This document shows positions 41,804-49,823 of a DNA stretch of 64,000 bases, in pieces. The translations under genes and the position numbers were made by a program. Numbering within the stretch: the stretch's first letter is position 1; every line of letters starts with the position of its first letter. The notes under the pieces were generated by a model, which was not told the origin of the DNA, ran no database searches, and worked only from the letters and a program-made list of their open reading frames with translations. Location: positions 62,001 to 126,000 of the forward strand of contig NZ_JBHTBW010000045.1 of NCBI RefSeq assembly GCF_042665195.1, written 5' to 3'. The stretch is from Laceyella putida (lineage in GTDB: Bacteria; Bacillota; Bacilli; Thermoactinomycetales; Thermoactinomycetaceae).

Positions 41804-42967
41804 TTATTTCAAGTTGCGCAACTCTGGGTACATGTCACCCAAGGTCACATTCAAACCGGTTGACGGCTGTTCTTGTTGCTGTTGCTCCATAACTTCTTTC
41901 ACTTCTTTGCGCTCTTCTTCCACTTCGACATCTTTGATGCTTAAGCTGATTCGCTTTTGTTCGGGAGCCATTTCAAGCACTTTCACTTGCACTTCTTGAC
42001 CTTCTTCCAATACTTCCGCTGGAGTGGCCACGTGGCGGCGTGAAATTTGGGATACATGCACCAATCCTTCCACACCAGGGAAGACTTCGACAAACGCACC
42101 GAAGGAAACGAGGCGCTTAACGGTACCCTTCACCACGTCACCCGCAGCAATCTCTTTGGCCACTTTTTCCCATGGACCCTCGCTGGCCTCTTTGATGCTC
42201 AAGCTGATGCGCTCTTGCTCGCGGTTCACTTTGAGCACTTTTACTTTCACTTTGTCGCCTTCATTTAACATGTCGGCTGGATGCTCAACGCGGTGCCAAG
42301 CCAACTCGGATACATGCACCAGCCCGTCTACGCCACCGATATCCACAAATGCTCCGAAGTCGGTCAGACGCTGGACGGTTCCTTCCAACACTTGCCCTTC
42401 TTCCAGGGAAGCCAACACTTCTTGTTTTTTGCGGTTCAATTCATCTTCCAGAACGGCTTTGTGCGATAAGATGCATTTGTTTTTCTCAGCATCCAGTTCA
42501 ATCACTTTCAAGGAAAGCTCGCGACCTTTATAATCGCTGAAATCTTCTACGAAATGAAGTTCGACATGAGAAGCGGGAATAAATCCACGCACGCCAACAT
42601 CAACCACAAGGCCACCTTTTACGATGTCCGCCACAGTTGCCGTCAGCACTTCACCCGTTTCAAATTTGCGTTCCAACTCTTCCCAGGCTTTTTCAGCATC
42701 AACCGCTTTTTTGGAAACGATTAATTTGTCTTCATCTTCCTTGATGCGAATCACTTTCACATCCAACTCGTCATCAACACTTAAGACGTCAGCCACCTTA
42801 TCCACGTGCAAACTAGATAATTCTGAAATCGGCAAAATGGCTTCCGATTTATAACCAATATCAACTAACGCTTGGTTCTGCTCTACGTTGACAACTTTTC
42901 CTTTCACTACGTCGCCTACTTGGAAAGTAGTGACTTCAGTCAATTCAGATTTCATCTCTTCTGCCAT
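41804..42967 (-). CDS. S1-domain RNA-binding protein (ribosomal protein S1 homologue, YpfD)
   Basis: Protein of 387 residues with four S1 RNA-binding repeats beginning near residues 16, 103, 189 and 274. Each carries the VGDVVKGKV or GxVEGTVxRLxxFGAFV type core (for example GTVQRLTDFGAFVDIGGVDG). The acidic C-terminal tail is rich in Glu and Gln. Gram-positive S1 homologues of this length lack the six repeats of E. coli S1 and are not needed for all translation. The start is the ATG after GAGGAGGG. It lies downstream of cmk-plsC as in B. subtilis but after a terminator. Confidence 0.9.
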   Translation of the reverse strand: MAEEMKSELTEVTTFQVGDVVKGKVVNVEQNQALVDIGYKSEAILPISELSSLHVDKVADVLSVDDELDVKVIRIKEDEDKLIVSKKAVDAEKAWEELERKFETGEVLTATVADIVKGGLVVDVGVRGFIPASHVELHFVEDFSDYKGRELSLKVIELDAEKNKCILSHKAVLEDELNRKKQEVLASLEEGQVLEGTVQRLTDFGAFVDIGGVDGLVHVSELAWHRVEHPADMLNEGDKVKVKVLKVNREQERISLSIKEASEGPWEKVAKEIAAGDVVKGTVKRLVSFGAFVEVFPGVEGLVHVSQISRRHVATPAEVLEEGQEVQVKVLEMAPEQKRISLSIKDVEVEEERKEVKEVMEQQQQEQPSTGLNVTLGDMYPELRNLK

Positions 42968-43040
42968 GAACGTGCCCTCCTCATTCTCCACACTAACTTA
43001 AAAATGTCCAAATCTAAAGTTTATGAAGGAAAGATCTGGA

Positions 43041-43069
43041 TGAAAAAGGTGATTTACTCACCTTTTTCA
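43041..43069 (-). terminator. Terminator after plsC
   Basis: TGAAAAAGGTGA and TCACCTTTTTCA form a 12-bp stem with a five-base loop. On the minus strand T5 is part of the right arm. Confidence 0.8.
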
Positions 43070-43079
43070 TTCGATCTAA

Positions 43080-43667
43080 TTACCTGTGTTCATTCAACAT
43101 TTGTTGGATTTGATGCATAACGAGATCAGTGAGTTCGTTTGCGGTTTCCGCACTTACTTTCCCCTCTGTGTAAGGAGTTACATCGATCGGTTGCCCTATT
43201 ACCATCTTCACAGGTCGAAACAAGCGATAAGGACCGATGATGGCCACAGGAACAATGGGCGCTTTGCCTTTTAGTGCAATCAGCGCAGCACCAATGTGGG
43301 CTTTTCCCAGTTCGCCCGTCTTGGAGCGGGTTCCCTCGGGAAAAATACCCAACATCTGTCCATCTCTCAGCAATCTGATCGCATTTTTGACCGCCGCGCT
43401 ATCCCCCGCTCCCCTTTTCACCGGAAAAGCGTTCAGTTCGCGAAGAAAACGGGCCAGGATCGGAATGCGAAAAAGTTCATCTTTCGCCATAAAGTGGATT
43501 TGGCGGGTGATAAATGCCCCCACCAAAGGCGGATCAAAATTGCTGATGTGATTGGCACAGAGGACAACAGGTCCTTGGGTGGGAATGTGACGCTCTCCCT
43601 TCACTTCGACGCGGTACAGTATGTTCAGCAAAAACCGTGCGAATCCGCGGATCAACGTATACAACAT
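43080..43667 (-). CDS. plsC: 1-acyl-sn-glycerol-3-phosphate acyltransferase
   Basis: Membrane-associated acyltransferase of 195 residues that makes phosphatidic acid. Motif I NHISNFDPP (HX4D) is near residue 40, and motif III FPEGTRSKTGEL near 108. It completes the lipid branch whose earlier enzymes, GpsA and PlsY, are at 37-38 kb. It starts 3 bp after the cmk stop, so the two are translated from one message. The upstream leader and terminator described for cmk would control it too. Confidence 0.93.
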   Translation of the reverse strand: MLYTLIRGFARFLLNILYRVEVKGERHIPTQGPVVLCANHISNFDPPLVGAFITRQIHFMAKDELFRIPILARFLRELNAFPVKRGAGDSAAVKNAIRLLRDGQMLGIFPEGTRSKTGELGKAHIGAALIALKGKAPIVPVAIIGPYRLFRPVKMVIGQPIDVTPYTEGKVSAETANELTDLVMHQIQQMLNEHR

Positions 43668-43670
43668 ATC

Positions 43671-44339
43671 TTACTCCTCACCGCCCATTTTGTGACGGCA
43701 AAGTTGCATAATGCTTTCGACAATATCCTCGATTGAAAGATCGGTCGTGTCGATAAGCACAGCATCTTTCGCCTGCTCAAGTGGAGCATACTTGCGAGTG
43801 CGATCATTTTCATCCCGATGCTTGATCTCTTCCCTCAACTGGTCGAGATTCACATCGATCCCTTTCGCTTTCAACTCTTTATATCGTCGAAACGCGCGTT
43901 CTTCAATGGAAGCGGTTAAGAACACTTTTACGTCTGCCTCTGGCAAAACATGTGTGCCGATATCCCTTCCATCCATGACCACACTCTGCCGCGCGGCGAT
44001 TTCTTGCTGTTTATTGACGAGAATGCGGCGTACTCCCGGCATTTTGGCGATAGCCGAAGCCAACGCCGAAATTTCCTGAGTGCGAATCTCTTCTTTCAGC
44101 AAAAGACCATTGACGATAATCCCTTGTGGATGAAGGGAAAAAGTGAGCTGTTCAGCTAGTTGGGTAATCGCTTCTTCGTCATGCACATCCAGATTCTCAC
44201 GCAGCGCTTTCCAAGCGATTGCCCGGTACATGGCTCCTGTATCCACATAGGACAAACCGAGGCGACCCGCGACTTGGCGCGCCACCGTGCTTTTTCCGGC
44301 TCCAGCCGGTCCATCAATCGCTATTTGCAAATGTTTCAT
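43671..44339 (-). CDS. cmk: Cytidylate kinase
   Basis: Enzyme of 222 residues that phosphorylates CMP and dCMP. The P-loop IAIDGPAGAGKSTVARQVA is at residues 6-24, and the CMP-binding YVDTGAMYRAIA and MDGRDIGTHVLPEA segments follow. Residues 130-165 form the lid. The ribosome site GGGAGG lies 13 bases before the ATG used here; a TTG one codon upstream has better spacing (10 bases). A putative attenuator ends about 30 bp upstream. It is followed by plsC and the S1 gene as in B. subtilis. Confidence 0.95.
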   Translation of the reverse strand: MKHLQIAIDGPAGAGKSTVARQVAGRLGLSYVDTGAMYRAIAWKALRENLDVHDEEAITQLAEQLTFSLHPQGIIVNGLLLKEEIRTQEISALASAIAKMPGVRRILVNKQQEIAARQSVVMDGRDIGTHVLPEADVKVFLTASIEERAFRRYKELKAKGIDVNLDQLREEIKHRDENDRTRKYAPLEQAKDAVLIDTTDLSIEDIVESIMQLCRHKMGGEE

Positions 44340-44369
44340 CAATCTTACATATCCTCCCTAAGCCGGGAT

Positions 44370-44400
44370 GAAAAACAAGCGAGCAGGGAATACCTGCTCG
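44370..44400 (-). terminator. Terminator in the cmk leader
   Basis: CGAGCAGG and CCTGCTCG form an 8-bp GC-rich stem with a five-base loop, followed by CTTGTTTTTC on the minus strand. It lies 30 bp before cmk and after a separate ypeB terminator, so it ends or attenuates a distinct RNA. Confidence 0.65.
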
Positions 44401-44558
44401 ATTGGAGATACTTATTCGATTTAAATCGACTTCAAGTAAATCCCTATCGAAATCTTTGACCCCAACAGCCTATCAACCTATGTATTTCTTTTTTGGCTAA
44501 CCCTATGAGGATTCCATAATTAGTCCTATGGTTATTAGAGTAAAGAAATCCTGTTTAA
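44401..44558 (-). ncRNA. Candidate leader RNA or small RNA upstream of cmk
   Basis: Between a good promoter (44587-44559) and a terminator (44400-44370) lie about 160 bp with no open frame. They contain potential hairpins, among them CCATA...TATGG and AATCC...GGGTT, and a perfect 14-bp palindrome TCGATTTAAATCGA (44416-44429). It may be a cis-regulatory leader of cmk-plsC or an independent small RNA. No known riboswitch class was recognised. Confidence 0.4.
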
Positions 44559-44587
44559 AGAATAACATAATTTTGTCACACTTGCAA
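44559..44587 (-). promoter_or_regulatory. Sigma-A promoter of the cmk leader
   Basis: TTGCAA (44587-44582) and TATTCT (44564-44559) are 17 bp apart on the minus strand. The transcript would start near 44552. Confidence 0.55.
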
Positions 44588-44601
44588 TGAAAACAATTAA
44601 A

Positions 44602-44633
44602 TGAGCCGATTGTATTATATCGGCTCATTTAAA
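44602..44633 (-). terminator. Terminator of ypeB
   Basis: AATGAGCCGAT and ATCGGCTCATT form an 11-bp stem and are followed by TAATTG on the minus strand, immediately after the ypeB stop. Confidence 0.85.
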
Positions 44634-44636
44634 ATA

Positions 44637-45983
44637 TTAAACTTGATTCGCGTTGGCTTTCTCTATTCGATCAATATACTCCTCTTCACCCGTATTGGCA
44701 TTGATGAAAAGTCGATACTGCTCGCCATTGATCGTTCCCATAAATTCGTGACACAACACTTGATCGCCGTTACGGTTATATATCACCGCCAGATTGCTTT
44801 TGGTTACCTTGAGATGGGGATTTACTTGCTTACGGGCTTCAGCCGCGCTCAATTTCGGTTTCCGCTTGGTCCAATCCATCTTGTTAAATACATACTCGTC
44901 CGCTTGCAGGCCCATGATCTCTCCGTTGTCCAAAGCCACTTTCACCGCCAAGGACTCCGGATAGACATAGATGCCGTCTTCTTTGTGGACAAAATTGAAT
45001 GAGGCGATATTGGACACTTCATCATAAGAAATCGCCGTCATGTTTTCATAACCAACCCGGTCGAGGAAACGGGTCGCCCGGGATAACGCTTGATCGATAT
45101 TCAGGCGTTTTTTCTTGACGGGCCGGTCAAACACCATCCAGACGATATGTCCGTCGACAGTAGTGAGATCCGTATACACTTCCGTCTGGTTTCGCCCTTG
45201 ATATCTTACGCTGTAAGTGGGATAATCCCCTTTTTTGTTTCTGGTCACACTCATCCCTTTGGTTGAATCGCGACCAAACGCATACGCCACACGCTGTTTG
45301 GCTTGTTCCGGTGTGATCAGTTTTCCTGTTAGCCGCTTTACCCGTTCCCGCTGGCGTATCTCCATGTTGTTGACGGACGGCCCCCAATCGACTTCCGGGA
45401 ACTCTTGAACAACTTGGTTGACCTTCTTGAACCCGTCAATAATCGTGTTATCCATCTTCTTGTCTTCTGAAGCCACAGCCAATTCCACATCCATCCAACG
45501 CAGATTGCGGCTCAGCACTTGACTTTGTAGCGAAGACAAGTCGTCGTTGATATGCCTCGACTGTTGGTAAAGCGTGTTCAATGTTTTCCACTCTTTTTCG
45601 TTGAGCGGTTCCTTATCCAAATCGCGGACGCCCACTTCGTAGGCAAAATTTCCGACACGAGACAAAAATTTCTCGGCGGAATCAAATGGCATCAGCGTCA
45701 AAGGCAATTGGCCGATATCGCTTTGCGCGGCGTACGCCAAGCGCCAAACGTTGGTCATGGCGGAACTTAGTTGCCGCCTTGAATTGAGGGCAATCGATTT
45801 CCCCAATTCCCCCTGCAAACGGTTCATCCGGTCATTCAAATCATGGAAAGCTCGTTGATATTGGTTTTCCGCTTTAATCAATACCGAATTTTTATCCTGA
45901 TGCTCCATATATCCCCATGCAGCTGCGGCGATAAATGCGACGGCTACAATCGGCAATAAGATCGCTGCCATTCGTTTGTACAT
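44637..45983 (-). CDS. ypeB: Germination protein YpeB
   Basis: Spore inner-membrane protein of 448 residues needed for the germination-specific lytic enzyme SleB in Bacillus. An N-terminal anchor (AAILLPIVAVAFIAAAAWGY, residues 6-25) precedes a long helical region (about 30-200). C-terminal PepSY-like repeats follow, with ITPEQAKQRVAYAFG, LNIDQALSRATRFLDRVG and LSAAEARKQVNPHLKV, then INANTGEEEYIDRI. The gene is full length. Unlike Bacillus, no sleB lies upstream; the neighbour there is a small Cys-rich gene with its own terminator, and a sigma-G-type promoter directly precedes ypeB. Confidence 0.94.
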   Translation of the reverse strand: MYKRMAAILLPIVAVAFIAAAAWGYMEHQDKNSVLIKAENQYQRAFHDLNDRMNRLQGELGKSIALNSRRQLSSAMTNVWRLAYAAQSDIGQLPLTLMPFDSAEKFLSRVGNFAYEVGVRDLDKEPLNEKEWKTLNTLYQQSRHINDDLSSLQSQVLSRNLRWMDVELAVASEDKKMDNTIIDGFKKVNQVVQEFPEVDWGPSVNNMEIRQRERVKRLTGKLITPEQAKQRVAYAFGRDSTKGMSVTRNKKGDYPTYSVRYQGRNQTEVYTDLTTVDGHIVWMVFDRPVKKKRLNIDQALSRATRFLDRVGYENMTAISYDEVSNIASFNFVHKEDGIYVYPESLAVKVALDNGEIMGLQADEYVFNKMDWTKRKPKLSAAEARKQVNPHLKVTKSNLAVIYNRNGDQVLCHEFMGTINGEQYRLFINANTGEEEYIDRIEKANANQV

Positions 45984-46045
45984 GGCATCACGTCTCCTTT
46001 ATCCTCATGGGTTCTTAGGCTTCCAACTCTCTTTGTTTCTTCAGA

Positions 46046-46075
46046 TAGTCTGAGCGAGAGGGGAAAGAAATATGC
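46046..46075 (-). promoter_or_regulatory. Sigma-G-type promoter of ypeB
   Basis: GCATA (46075-46071) and CAGACTA (46052-46046, one mismatch to CATACTA) are 18 bp apart, matching forespore sigma-G spacing. The site is about 65 bp before the ypeB ATG and fits the known late forespore timing of ypeB. Confidence 0.55.
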
Positions 46076-46085
46076 AACCGTCCAC

Positions 46086-46112
46086 ACAAAAAACCGGAAG
46101 CTATTCCGACTT
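46086..46112 (-). terminator. Terminator of the small Cys-rich gene
   Basis: ACGGAAGTC and GCTTCCGGT arms pair imperfectly and are followed by T6G on the minus strand, just after the stop codon. Confidence 0.7.
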
Positions 46113-46117
46113 CCGTT

Positions 46118-46279
46118 TCACAGCTTTTCCCGTTCAATGTCAAAGTCGGCGTCATTGTTGCAAAGACATCGCTTAAAGCCTGTTTCCAACTTCCCTTTTT
46201 TCATTCTTCCTTTTAAAATGAATCGTTCGCCGCATTGGTTGCAACTGATGGTCACCACATATTTTGCATTTTCATTCAT
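46118..46279 (-). CDS. Small Cys-rich (zinc-ribbon-like) protein, 53 residues
   Basis: Short protein starting MNENAKYVVTISCNQCGERF, with a CNQC pair (residues 13-16) and a second Cys pair KRCLCNND (about 40-43), spaced as in a small zinc ribbon. The middle is basic (KGRMKKGKLETGFK). The start is the ATG four bases after GGTGAG. A much longer in-frame version upstream would cover the ansA promoter and is rejected. It is divergent from ansA and has its own terminator. Family not identified; a metal-binding regulatory or sporulation role is possible. Confidence 0.6.
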   Translation of the reverse strand: MNENAKYVVTISCNQCGERFILKGRMKKGKLETGFKRCLCNNDADFDIEREKL

Positions 46280-46313
46280 CCGTCTCACCGCCCTTAATTT
46301 CTCCTCCCTATTA

Positions 46314-46342
46314 TTGACACGAGCGGATGGGTTCCATACGAT
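46314..46342 (+). promoter_or_regulatory. Sigma-A promoter of ansA
   Basis: TTGACA (46314-46319) and TACGAT (46337-46342) are 17 bp apart. The leader of about 58 nt contains the small hairpin GCGGG...CCCGC just before the start codon. Confidence 0.65.
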
Positions 46343-46406
46343 AGAGAATGGCATCCCATTACAGAAAGGTGGAACAGGGCGGGCAACCACCCGCAGGCTA
46401 TCATAT

Positions 46407-47378
46407 ATGAATAAAAAAGTGATTGTCATTACCACCGGCGGAACGATAGCCATGAGCCAAAACTTGGAATCGCAAGGGGTCAAATTGCAAGATCCCCTTG
46501 CCTTGCAAAGCGCTCTTCCCCTTTTGAACCAATATGCGCATGTGGAAATGGATCATCTATTCAACATGCCCAGTCCCCACATTACGCCGTTCCATATGTT
46601 CCAGATTGCGGAGCGGGTAAAGAATCATCTTGACCGGGGAGCGGATGGCGTCGTAGTCACGCATGGGACGGATACACTGGAAGAAACCGCTTATTTTCTT
46701 CATCTTGTCTTGGATCACGAACAGCCCGTGATCGTCACCGGGGCGATGCGAAGCTCCAATGAATTGGGGGCGGATGGGCCTGTGAACATGGTGAATTCCG
46801 TCCGCGTCGCCGCACATGAGCAAGCCCAAGGCCGCGGCGTGCTAGTCGTCTTCAATGATGAAATTCACACCGCCAGAGACGTAACCAAAACGCATACCAG
46901 CAATGTGGCCACCTTTCAATCGCCTGGCTTGGGGCCTGTCGGTTTGGTGACCAAAAAGGAGATTCGCTTCTTGCGCAACTCGGTGAAGGAACCTCGTTTC
47001 TCCTTCAAGCCGCCTGAGCACGAAGTCGCTTTGATCAAGGTGGTGGCAGGGTTGGACGACAGCTTGATCACCTGGGCAATGGACCGTCGCATCGGCGGCA
47101 TCGTACTGGAAGGTCTGGGGCAAGGAAATATACCGCCAGCGATGTTGCCCGGATTAAAAAAGGCGCTGGCCAAACCAATCCCTGTCGTATTGGTGTCCCG
47201 TTGCTTCAACGGCTTTGTCCAGGACACGTATGAGTATGAAGGGGGTGGGAAACAACTAAAAGAGCTCGGTTTGATCTTCTCCAATGGGATCAACGGCCAA
47301 AAAGCGCGGATTAAACTGATGCTCGCCTTATCGATGACACAAGACGCAACAGAGTTGCAAAATTATTTTCAGTTTTGA
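46407..47378 (+). CDS. ansA: L-asparaginase
   Basis: Enzyme of 323 residues hydrolysing asparagine to aspartate and ammonia. The first active-site motif VITTGGTIAM has the nucleophile Thr13. The second, VVTHGTDTLEETAYFL, has the Thr88-Asp89 pair. A third conserved part is VTGAMRSSNELGADGPVN. There is no signal peptide, so it is cytoplasmic. The start is the ATG at the family N-terminus; the ribosome site is weak and a hairpin lies just upstream, which may lower translation. The open frame extends 90 codons upstream but has no family support there. Confidence 0.93.
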   Translation: MNKKVIVITTGGTIAMSQNLESQGVKLQDPLALQSALPLLNQYAHVEMDHLFNMPSPHITPFHMFQIAERVKNHLDRGADGVVVTHGTDTLEETAYFLHLVLDHEQPVIVTGAMRSSNELGADGPVNMVNSVRVAAHEQAQGRGVLVVFNDEIHTARDVTKTHTSNVATFQSPGLGPVGLVTKKEIRFLRNSVKEPRFSFKPPEHEVALIKVVAGLDDSLITWAMDRRIGGIVLEGLGQGNIPPAMLPGLKKALAKPIPVVLVSRCFNGFVQDTYEYEGGGKQLKELGLIFSNGINGQKARIKLMLALSMTQDATELQNYFQF

Positions 47379-47443
47379 GCTTAATCGTGCGCTCATTTGG
47401 AGCGTGGGTGGGTGAGGGAGCATGAAGCAAAGAAGGAAGGAAA

Positions 47444-48721
47444 TTGAAAGAATCTTTTTCGGTTTTTCGTTTAAATCAACGTAATACTTCTATTCGCACC
47501 GAGTTTTTGGCTGGATTAACCTCTTTTTTCACCATCTGCTACATTATTATCGTGAATAGTTCCATTATCGCCGAAACAGGCATTCCCTTCGGGGCTGCGC
47601 TCTTGGGAACCATCTTCACCTCATGCCTCGGCTGCTTGTTGATGGGGTTGTGGGCAAATGCCCCGATCGTCGTCGTACCGGGCATGGGCGTCAACGCGTT
47701 TTTCACTTATACGATGGTGCATGAGATGGGGCTCACCTGGCAAGAAGCGTTAACCGTGGTGGTGATGGCTGGCATCTTGTTTTCCATCATCACCTTTACG
47801 CCTCTGGCCGTCTGGCTGAGCAACGCAGTACCCACCGCCTTAAAAAAAGGGATGACGGTGGGCATCGGCCTACTTATCACCTTCATTGGTTTGCAAAAGG
47901 GCGGATTGATCATCGCGAATGAACAAACCTTTGTCAGCATCGGTGATCTGCATCAGCCAAAAGCGTGGTTGACTGTATTCAGCCTCGTCCTGCTGACGAT
48001 TCTCTATGTGCGCAAAGTGCAGGGCGCATTTTTAATCACCCTATTCTTGGCCACCTTGGTCTCACTCATGGCAAACCCGGCGTCGATCCACAGTGAGCCG
48101 ACTTCCCTGTCGTTGGCCGGCTATGCTCCCCTGCTGGGCAACTTTGTGCTGTACGGCATGGGCAAACTCTCTTTCTGGGTGGCCACTTTCACCTTAACCA
48201 TGATTCTCGTGTTTGAAAATATGGGGCTGTTGCAAGGATTACTGGAAGACAAGCAAAAATTCCCCGCCGCTTTTCAGGCCAGTGGTTTATCCAACATTGT
48301 CGCAGGACTTTTGGGAACAAGTGCGACGATCTGCGCCTTGGAAAGCGCCACAGGGACCCAATCCGGGGGCAAAACGGGGCTGACGGCCATCACGACGGGG
48401 GGGCTGTTCCTGCTCTCGCTCGTCTTTATTCCCTTCCTCAACTGGATTCCGGAAAGCGCGGTAGCCGCCATTATGATCGTGGTGGGAGGTTTGATGATGC
48501 AAGAGGTGCAATCGATTCCATTTACCGATTTTACGGAGGGATTGCCGGCGTTTATCACCTTTGCCTTCATCCCTTTTACCTACAGCATCCCCAATGGTAT
48601 CGCTTTCGGTTTTATCGCCTATGCCATTTTGAAAATCGCGGCGAAACGCGCGAGGGAAGTGCCGCTCCCATTTTTTATCATCGCCTTGTTATTCATGCTG
48701 CAATTGGGCCTTCACAGCTAA
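47444..48721 (+). CDS. NCS2-family purine permease (hypoxanthine/guanine type)
   Basis: Membrane transporter of 425 residues with about 13 helices. It belongs to the AzgA/PbuG branch of NCS2 proteins: the N-terminal TSIRTEFLAGLTSFFTICYI, the VVPGMGVNAFFTYTMV segment near residue 78, and the substrate-site stretches SATICALESATGTQSGGKTGL are typical. It imports purine bases with protons. The start is a TTG after AAGGAAGGAAA. It is 65 bp downstream of ansA, probably in the same transcript, and ends at a strong terminator. No purine riboswitch was seen upstream. Confidence 0.88.
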   Translation: MKESFSVFRLNQRNTSIRTEFLAGLTSFFTICYIIIVNSSIIAETGIPFGAALLGTIFTSCLGCLLMGLWANAPIVVVPGMGVNAFFTYTMVHEMGLTWQEALTVVVMAGILFSIITFTPLAVWLSNAVPTALKKGMTVGIGLLITFIGLQKGGLIIANEQTFVSIGDLHQPKAWLTVFSLVLLTILYVRKVQGAFLITLFLATLVSLMANPASIHSEPTSLSLAGYAPLLGNFVLYGMGKLSFWVATFTLTMILVFENMGLLQGLLEDKQKFPAAFQASGLSNIVAGLLGTSATICALESATGTQSGGKTGLTAITTGGLFLLSLVFIPFLNWIPESAVAAIMIVVGGLMMQEVQSIPFTDFTEGLPAFITFAFIPFTYSIPNGIAFGFIAYAILKIAAKRAREVPLPFFIIALLFMLQLGLHS

Positions 48722-48724
48722 ATA

Positions 48725-48758
48725 AAAAAGCGATTTCCGGCTCCCGGAATCGCTTTTT
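48725..48758. terminator. Bidirectional terminator between the permease and ypdA
   Basis: AAAAAGCGATTTCCGG and CCGGAATCGCTTTTT form a long stem with T runs on both strands. It serves the convergent genes. Confidence 0.9.
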
Positions 48759-48763
48759 TTGCT

Positions 48764-49744
48764 TTACGGGCAGGTTAGCTTCTGTTTGTCCCGGATATGG
48801 CGCGCAATCGAACGGCCATGATAACGTCCGTTCTCGATAAAAACTTTGGTTGCATCATGTCCTGTGGCGATCACTCCGGCCAGAAACAACCCGGGCACCG
48901 TGGTTTCCATCGCATCTGACAAAATCGGCACACCCGTCTCATGGTCTATCTCTCCGCCCAACCGCTCCACAAACGATAAGTTGGGTCGATATCCCGTCAT
49001 CGCAAACACGGCATCAGCTGGAATCTCCGTCAATTCCCCGTCTTTTTCTATCACTACGGCTCGTGGAGTGATCTCACGCACCTCCGCTCCCCAGTGCATA
49101 TGGATGCGTTCTTTTTCGATCGCGGTTTCAATCAACGGCCTCACCCATGCTTTGACGCTATCATGAAAGGAATTTTTGCGGTAAACCATAGTCACGTGCG
49201 CCCCCACATGATGCAGGTCAAGCGCCACATCAATCGCGGAGTTTCGTCCGCCGATCACCACGACCCGATCCCCCGCATACGGATGGGCATCGTGAAAATA
49301 ATGTTTCACATGGGGCAAATCTTCCCCCGGAATATTCATCAAGTTGGGGTTATCATAATACCCTGTAGCCAATACCACATATTTCACTTCATATATGCCA
49401 CGTCCATCCCGTCTGGACGTCATCACGCGAAACCCTTCTTTCAGCCGTTCTATTTCCACGACTTTTTCGTAAGTGTGAAGTTCCAAATGGTGTTTTCTGA
49501 CCACGGTCCGAAAATAGGCCAACGCTTCATATCGGGTGGGTTTTTCATTAACCGTCGTAAATGGGATACCTCCGATCTCCAAATTGTCGGCTGAGCTAAA
49601 GAAAGTCATGGACAAAGGATAATGATAAATCGAATTTACCAAACAGCCTTTTTCGATGATTAACGGCTCCAATCCCTCTTTTTGAAGCTCAATCGCGGCA
49701 GACAATCCGCAGGGGCCCGCTCCGACTACAATGACATCAAACAT
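48764..49744 (-). CDS. ypdA: Bacillithiol disulfide reductase YpdA (Bdr)
   Basis: FAD- and NADPH-binding protein of 326 residues. The FAD site VVGAGPCGLSAAIELQKEG (residues 6-24) contains Cys14, the conserved residue of YpdA needed for reduction of bacillithiol disulfide. The NADPH site is VVVIGGRNSAIDVALDLH near 171-188. With BshA, BshB1 and BshB2 in this window it gives nearly the full bacillithiol cycle; BshC lies elsewhere. It is a thioredoxin-reductase-like fold without a CxxC active site. In B. subtilis ypdA also lies next to the glutamate dehydrogenase gene. Confidence 0.93.
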   Translation of the reverse strand: MFDVIVVGAGPCGLSAAIELQKEGLEPLIIEKGCLVNSIYHYPLSMTFFSSADNLEIGGIPFTTVNEKPTRYEALAYFRTVVRKHHLELHTYEKVVEIERLKEGFRVMTSRRDGRGIYEVKYVVLATGYYDNPNLMNIPGEDLPHVKHYFHDAHPYAGDRVVVIGGRNSAIDVALDLHHVGAHVTMVYRKNSFHDSVKAWVRPLIETAIEKERIHMHWGAEVREITPRAVVIEKDGELTEIPADAVFAMTGYRPNLSFVERLGGEIDHETGVPILSDAMETTVPGLFLAGVIATGHDATKVFIENGRYHGRSIARHIRDKQKLTCP

Positions 49745-49771
49745 AACATACAGTCACCTCCAACGATGCAA

Positions 49772-49803
49772 AAGAAGAACACCCTTCACTTAGGGTGTTC
49801 TCC
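49772..49803 (-). terminator. Terminator of the glutamate dehydrogenase gene
   Basis: AGAACACCCT and AGGGTGTTCT form a 10-bp stem with a six-base loop and a T-rich tail on the minus strand. Confidence 0.85.
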
Positions 49804-49823
49804 TAACCACTCACCTTATTATA

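Noticed and set aside
46046..46053. Small palindrome TCAGATAGTCTGA over the ypeB -10
   Set aside because: Short arms of five bases are common by chance; it is already explained by the sigma-G-type -10 element.
46137..46406. 90-codon N-terminal extension of L-asparaginase
   Set aside because: It covers the divergent small Cys-rich gene and the ansA promoter. Family members begin at MNKKVIVITTGG.
46280..46483. Longer version (121 residues) of the small Cys-rich protein
   Set aside because: The extra part overlaps the ansA promoter and start on the other strand and has no ribosome site; the short form has a start with GGTGAG.
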